The notes under the pieces are model-generated. The model was given only the letters and a program-made list of their open reading frames with translations, ran no database searches and was not told the DNA's origin. The position numbers and the translations under genes are program-made. Positions 58,570 to 64,000 of a stretch of DNA of 64,000 nt are shown one piece after another. This stretch comes from Chrysomallon squamiferum (Eukaryota; Mollusca; Gastropoda; Neomphalida; Peltospiridae): positions 29,240,972 to 29,304,971 of the forward strand of contig CM022672.1 in NCBI GenBank assembly GCA_012295275.1. The letters are read 5' to 3'. Position 1 is the first letter of the stretch; the number at the start of each line of letters is the position of its first letter.

Positions 58570-59663
58570 TAAATAAATAAATAAATAAATAAATAAAATA
58601 CTGATCAAATTTTATTTCATCAAACTTGATGGTCGTACAGATTACATTAATGTCTTATAGGTTCTTTTTGTGTTATTAAAAAAGTACTACTCTCTAATGT
58701 ATGTATATTAATATACACACACAGACAGACAGACAGAAAGACACACATATTAAAATTTAAACTCTCTCATGTTTTTTCACTGGACTAGTCTAATAACACT
58801 GTATAGGTTTACTTTTCAGGTTTAGAAACGTTGTAATAACTGGGTCAAATGAAAAAAAACTGAGTAAATTCTTATAAACAGTAATCACTTCCTATAATAT
58901 GGACGAAAATAAATAAATAAATAAGAAAGTAAAGAAATGAATATGCAAATCTATAAGCAAATAAATTGAAATTAAATATATATAAGAAAATAAATAAATG
59001 ACTATAAATCATGATACCTATAAAATAAAGTTAAAAAATGATATCAAAATAAAAAATAAAAAAAAATAGAAAGAAAGAAAAAAGATATACAAAAAATAAG
59101 AAACAAATATAAATAACTAAAGTTCAAAGAATATTCTCTTTTTAAGAATACTGGGATCTTTGATAAAAAGTCAAAGGTAAATATATTTAAAATGATAGGA
59201 CGAAAAAAACGGTGCATAAGCTCAAGTGATTAAATGAATTATTACATAACGCTGATTCCAGAAACTCTTAACATCTGTTTTTCCTATCCCACACATCCAT
59301 TATAAATTCATCAAAACCTGCTCTAACGATAGTACCCATTATGACTGAACTAGACTTGCTTCGGGCAGTTGGATTAAAATAACGTAACCATTCCAGTATT
59401 TTCTTTTCTTCTCGGCTTTTTCTTTCCTTTTCTATTAACTACTAGTATACATTTTTTAAATCATAACTTGTCTCAGTTATTAATGTGTTTTTTTATTGCT
59501 ATTGTTGTTGTTGTTATTATCATTACTTTTATTATTGTTGTTAATTAAATATTTATTTATTTAACTTTATAATAGGCATGAAATGTTCATGTTGCAAAAC
59601 ACACATTAAGCATATTCTTTGATCTCTTCATTAGAAACTTTTTAAAATAATAATAACAATAAC

Positions 59664-59728
<65 letters not shown>

Positions 59729-62147
59729 TAATAACAACAACAATAAATAAATAAATAAATTAATTAAAAGATGATAGTGATGTTATAGCAAAATTTAAAC
59801 TGAACTTGTTCAAGCACTGTTGAAGGATGTGGGTGAAAATGTAGCCTCAAACCAGGATTATGATACAGCAATGAACTAGACGTGTTGAAGTTAAAGATAA
59901 TATTGTAGACTGGAACCACACTGTGGACGTGTTCTGTCTCTCTGTAATGTTTATTCTACAAGTTTTTATCGCTCTCCTGCACCTAACAGGTCTTGTTGAT
60001 GCGTCTGTGTCCAAACATTGATATGAGTTAGCTTTACCAACCAGGATTTGTTTCTAAACACAGTAACAAGAAAAGCAAATATCGTGCCATCGTTTTCTGC
60101 TTTTTCGTTCAAATGTGGTTAATATTTTTGTGTACAGGCTATGCAGTTTGCACGTGGGGAGAGTTATAAATAAATAATCAATAATTGCGCAAGCGGTAGA
60201 GATTTCACGTCTGGTTATGACGTAAAATGCTTAACAAGCTTTCTGCTTTTCGGGAGAGTTTTTGGGGTCCCTGACAAAAGAATAACAGTGTTGTTTTGTT
60301 TTGTTTCACTCATCAAAACAATAATAAACTAAACGTAAGCAATTATTATGTATAATAATCTAATTTTCTTGGTTCAAATTCCCTAATATTCAAATATAAC
60401 TTTTTTCTTTCTTTGTTCTTAATTATCTCACTTTAAATTCTTTATAGAGATGTTGTTTTGTGTGTTTGTTTTTTTTGGTTCTCCGTCCCATTTTCTTTCA
60501 TATTTTTATTTACCTTATTTATTAACATAGCTAAATTTGGTTTTGTTTGTATGTTAACGAGTAAAACTTTTCTAATGTCTGTTTCTGAAAATTTCTTCTT
60601 TTCCCACTTCACCGACAAGAACCAGGACAAAAACCAACACTAGGAAATGGAAATAAGAAAAGCAGGTCCCACTATTCACTGACGTACAGTGGCATACACA
60701 TTCTAGGATGTATGTACGCATGCGCAGTACATGCTTCGAGTACCAGTAAAATTGAGCTAGACCAGTTATCTAGATACTTTTTCATTTTGACATTATTGTA
60801 TTTATCCGAAATTTTATTAAATTTGTTTAAAATAAAACGCTACAAGATGTTGTGTTTTAAAAGCCTTAAAACAACCAAATGCTATGTTAATCGAGCTTTA
60901 AAACGAAACTCCCCAAAACAGTACAAAGCACATAAACCAAACAAAAAATTAAATAATAATAATAATAATAAGAGTTATGTACATAGTTAAAGTAAGTGTT
61001 TATAAAAATAGTGCGTAGTTTAAATCTTTCATTCAAAAATGTTTGTTATGAGTTCACACTGACAGTTACTTTCAGTTCACAAACTTTTCAGCAAGTCATT
61101 AAATTAGCAAGAAAAGTTTTTGGCATCGCTAGCAATTTTGTTTTTTCACCTGACATTTACAGCATAGAGTTCTAAGCTTTAGAATTCTTCTCCATTTTTA
61201 TTTTTTATTTTATTTTTGTCTGTCTGACTGACTGTTTGTTTCTTATTGCTGTTATTGTCATCGTCATCATTATCATTATTAATATTATTATTATTATCAT
61301 GATCACCATCATCATCATCGTCATAATAATCATCATTATTATTGCTGTAGTTCTTGTCGTCGTTGTTGTTATTATTATTATTATTATTATAGTATAGCTA
61401 CTTTTAATATTACTACTACTGTCACTGCTGCTGCTACTGCTACTACTGTAACTACTACTGCTATTATTATTTTAAGGGAATCAGCTGTTGTTTGCCGCTG
61501 TGCCAACACGTGTCCGATCTGGAGAACTGTAACATGCTTAAATCCTGCAGCGAATTTTCCTAGCGTTACTTTACATCAAGCAAACAACAGTGCTGTCGTT
61601 GTCGATGCAGAACAGCTGCAAAACTACAAACGCTAATAGATCTAATTACGGGAACCCTTCCATTCCATCTGCAAAGACTGACCCTAGAATATATATATAT
61701 ATAGAAGTATCTTTATGGCGACAGTTAGTTAAAAGAAGAAATTCCAGAGAATTAGTTTGGTTGCTGCATAGTTTATCATTTGTTTAGTGTTTCTGACGTT
61801 TATTTAATATATATGTGTGTTTGTGTGAGTGTGTGTGTGCGCGCGAATATAATAAATAAATCTGAAAAAAGAAAAAGAAAAATACTTCTTTTTTATAATT
61901 TAAAAAAAAGAGAGATAATTTCTTTCTTTATTGCTACAATTCGTGCAATTCGGATGAATGTAATATTTCACATTTCGTTTCTTATCTTCTTAAACGCAGC
62001 TTGTATTCATTACTAGTGTTGTCGTAAATTCTGCAGATGTTAGACAGATCTCGTTTCTGATCATTTTAAAAAGACAAACTTCTGACAAACAGCGCCTCTC
62101 TAACCGCAGTCACATGTTTCATTTCGCAGAAAGAACTATTTCCCACT

Positions 62148-62440
62148 GAGCGTGCGTAATGTTACGTCGTTTTCTAGAAATACCTGCTACGTGATCAGGT
62201 GCATAAATTAGTTTCTAGTTCCAACGACACATATATTCAATTAGGTTTCAGAGAGAGCATGCGCTGTATTATAATATTATATTGCCTACTGGGTAATTTT
62301 GGATTAATTCCTAGAGTACATGCACAGTATAACATTGTCTTTTAGATATATTTTGAGTCAGTTCATGGATCGCATGCGCAATATTATGTCGTCTGCTTCA
62401 TTCGATTTCAGTCAGGTCTAGCGAGCATGCGCCAATTACA
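62148..62440. repeat. Degenerate repeat carrying GCATGCGC sites, five copies
   Basis: GAGCGTGCGTAATGTTACGT (62148), GAGCATGCGCTGTATTATAA, TACATGCACAGTATAACATT, CGCATGCGCAATATTATGTC and GAGCATGCGCCAATTACATT recur 50-105 bp apart. Each is preceded by TTTCAG/TAG-type sequence in most copies. The GCATGCGC core resembles one half to a full NRF-1 site. Confidence 0.6.
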
Positions 62441-63519
62441 TTTCTTATCAATTAATCAAAAAAGGGGTGGGGGGAGTGGAAGAAGACTCGTGCTATGTTG
62501 AGTGTCAGTTCGTGTTAAGATAAATAATGTTATTTATATCGTATTGGATTAGATTTCATTACACTCCAGTCACACACACTGTGATATAAACGATGTCATG
62601 AATAGTTTCATCTCTCTCTTCCTCTCTTTCTCTCTCTCTCTGTCTGTAGGTCTGTCCATCTAAAAGTGGTAATATTCAGATCTTTATATATATATATATC
62701 TGATGATTAATGAAAGGGAAGTAGGTTTCCGCTAGCGACGACTATTATTTAAGATGAGTAACAAAGGATCGTTGTTTGTATAAACACACACACAAACACA
62801 TACACACATATACACACACATACACACATATACAAACACATACACACACAACCATACACACACATAAACATACACACACAAACATACATACACACACATA
62901 CACACACAAACACACACCATGATGTAACGTCATCTACTACTGTTAATATTGTAACCACTGAGAAATGATTGTGTGAATAGCAACCCAAATGCCACGTCAT
63001 TTTACACTAAAAATGTACTTCTGCTTTCAACTCGAGTTATTATTTGTACAATGACGCGAAGAATTCTACAAATGTTGATGCTTAAGAACTTTTAAGTCAA
63101 ATCTGTTTCTCTCCCTCCTTTCGAAACACGATACCCTAATTCCATCAGACACTCGCGGACGTCGTACTGCAGCTGTTAAAACTTGAACAACGACGGCAAT
63201 GCGTTTTTTTTTTAATGTAAATTAACGCTAGAAAAATTCGCTGCAGGATTTTGCATGTTGCATTTGTCTTCATGTGTTTCAGATTAAATTTCACGTGAAC
63301 CCATAGTTGCGAGAGATTTAACAACCTTTTTTTTTTCTTTGCTGTAAATTTTACGTTTATTATGACCCCATTCCTTAATAAATTACATATAATTGCTGTA
63401 TGACGAAAGAACACGATTATACATTGGCTGGTATTTAAAATTTTTTTTTTTTTTTTTTTTACTTACTTAGTTTTTTCTTGCTCCGTTACTCTCTGTACTT
63501 ATTTCTAATACAAAAATAA

Positions 63520-63521
<2 letters not shown>

Positions 63522-63581
<60 letters not shown>
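63522..63581. repeat. CT microsatellite
   Basis: About 29 CT repeats in AT-rich sequence. Confidence 0.95.
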
Positions 63582-63585
<4 letters not shown>

Positions 63586-63929
63586 TAGTTTGAAGTGAAG
63601 TTCTATCTGTTTCACATCGTCGACATTTCTTTTACAACCATTAATCTACGACGTCATAATGTCAAAAAAATCTTTTCTTCATGTAAAAAATACCTATCTT
63701 ACGGAAAGTCTGTAAATAACACTGAAAAAAGTTCAAACAGCCGATGATAGACATTTAAGTGATGTATCATTAAATAAATATTTGAAATTAAACATTATCT
63801 AGCTAATCCGGTAAATAAATCTGTCACTGCATAATATTATTTTCCACAGTTCCTACTACAGCTACTACTTCTATTATTGTTACTGCTACAATAAATACTA
63901 CTAGTGTTGCTAATACTATTACTATAATA

Positions 63930-63981
<52 letters not shown>

Positions 63982-64000
63982 TTTTTATTATTATTATTAT

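Overview
This is a window of animal nuclear DNA: very AT-rich, with GT-AG introns, dense microsatellites and few protein-coding exons. Several interspersed repeats match short elements that I remember as common in mollusc genomes, including a full-length tRNA-headed SINE at 370-664 and the recurring motif AAAGGGAGATAACT. A mollusc, possibly a gastropod, is my best guess. No bacterial, organellar or viral gene was recognised.

Layout. (1) 2603-9046, minus strand: nine exons of an EVI5-type Rab GTPase-activating protein, covering the N-terminal linker and the whole TBC domain. The C-terminal coiled-coil exons are not seen and probably lie off the left edge. A 1.1-kb minisatellite ends directly on the splice donor of its first coding exon. 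A GC-richer island at 24401-24660 may hold its non-coding first exon and promoter, about 15 kb upstream. (2) 9047-24400: no recognised gene, but many old degenerate tandem repeats. (3) 28162-44573: three genes of glycosyltransferase family 31 (beta-1,3-galactosyltransferase fold) in +, -, + order. Two have a tiny first coding exon and a second exon of exactly 1027 nt, separated by a phase-2 intron just before the membrane anchor. The third begins after an acceptor of the same phase and has a plausible matching short first exon. They are best read as a local, diverged duplication cluster of Golgi type II enzymes. (4) 44574-64000: no complete gene. It holds microsatellites, transposon and SINE remnants, and several GC-richer, exon-like or promoter-like islands (47860-48436, 51780-52050, 53030-53240, 56880-57060, 58090-58210, 62148-62440) that may be 5' ends or single exons of genes extending beyond the window.

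The EVI5 gene (membrane traffic and cytokinesis) and the GT31 cluster (glycan chain extension in the Golgi) have no evident operational link and are simply neighbours. The strongest unusual signals are the minisatellite grown from a real 5' splice site, the conserved intron architecture of the GT31 trio, SINE copies that share a core but differ in their tails, and a series of unrelated minisatellites (about 35, 46, 50, 52, 66, 110, 120 and 200 bp units) packed into one window.
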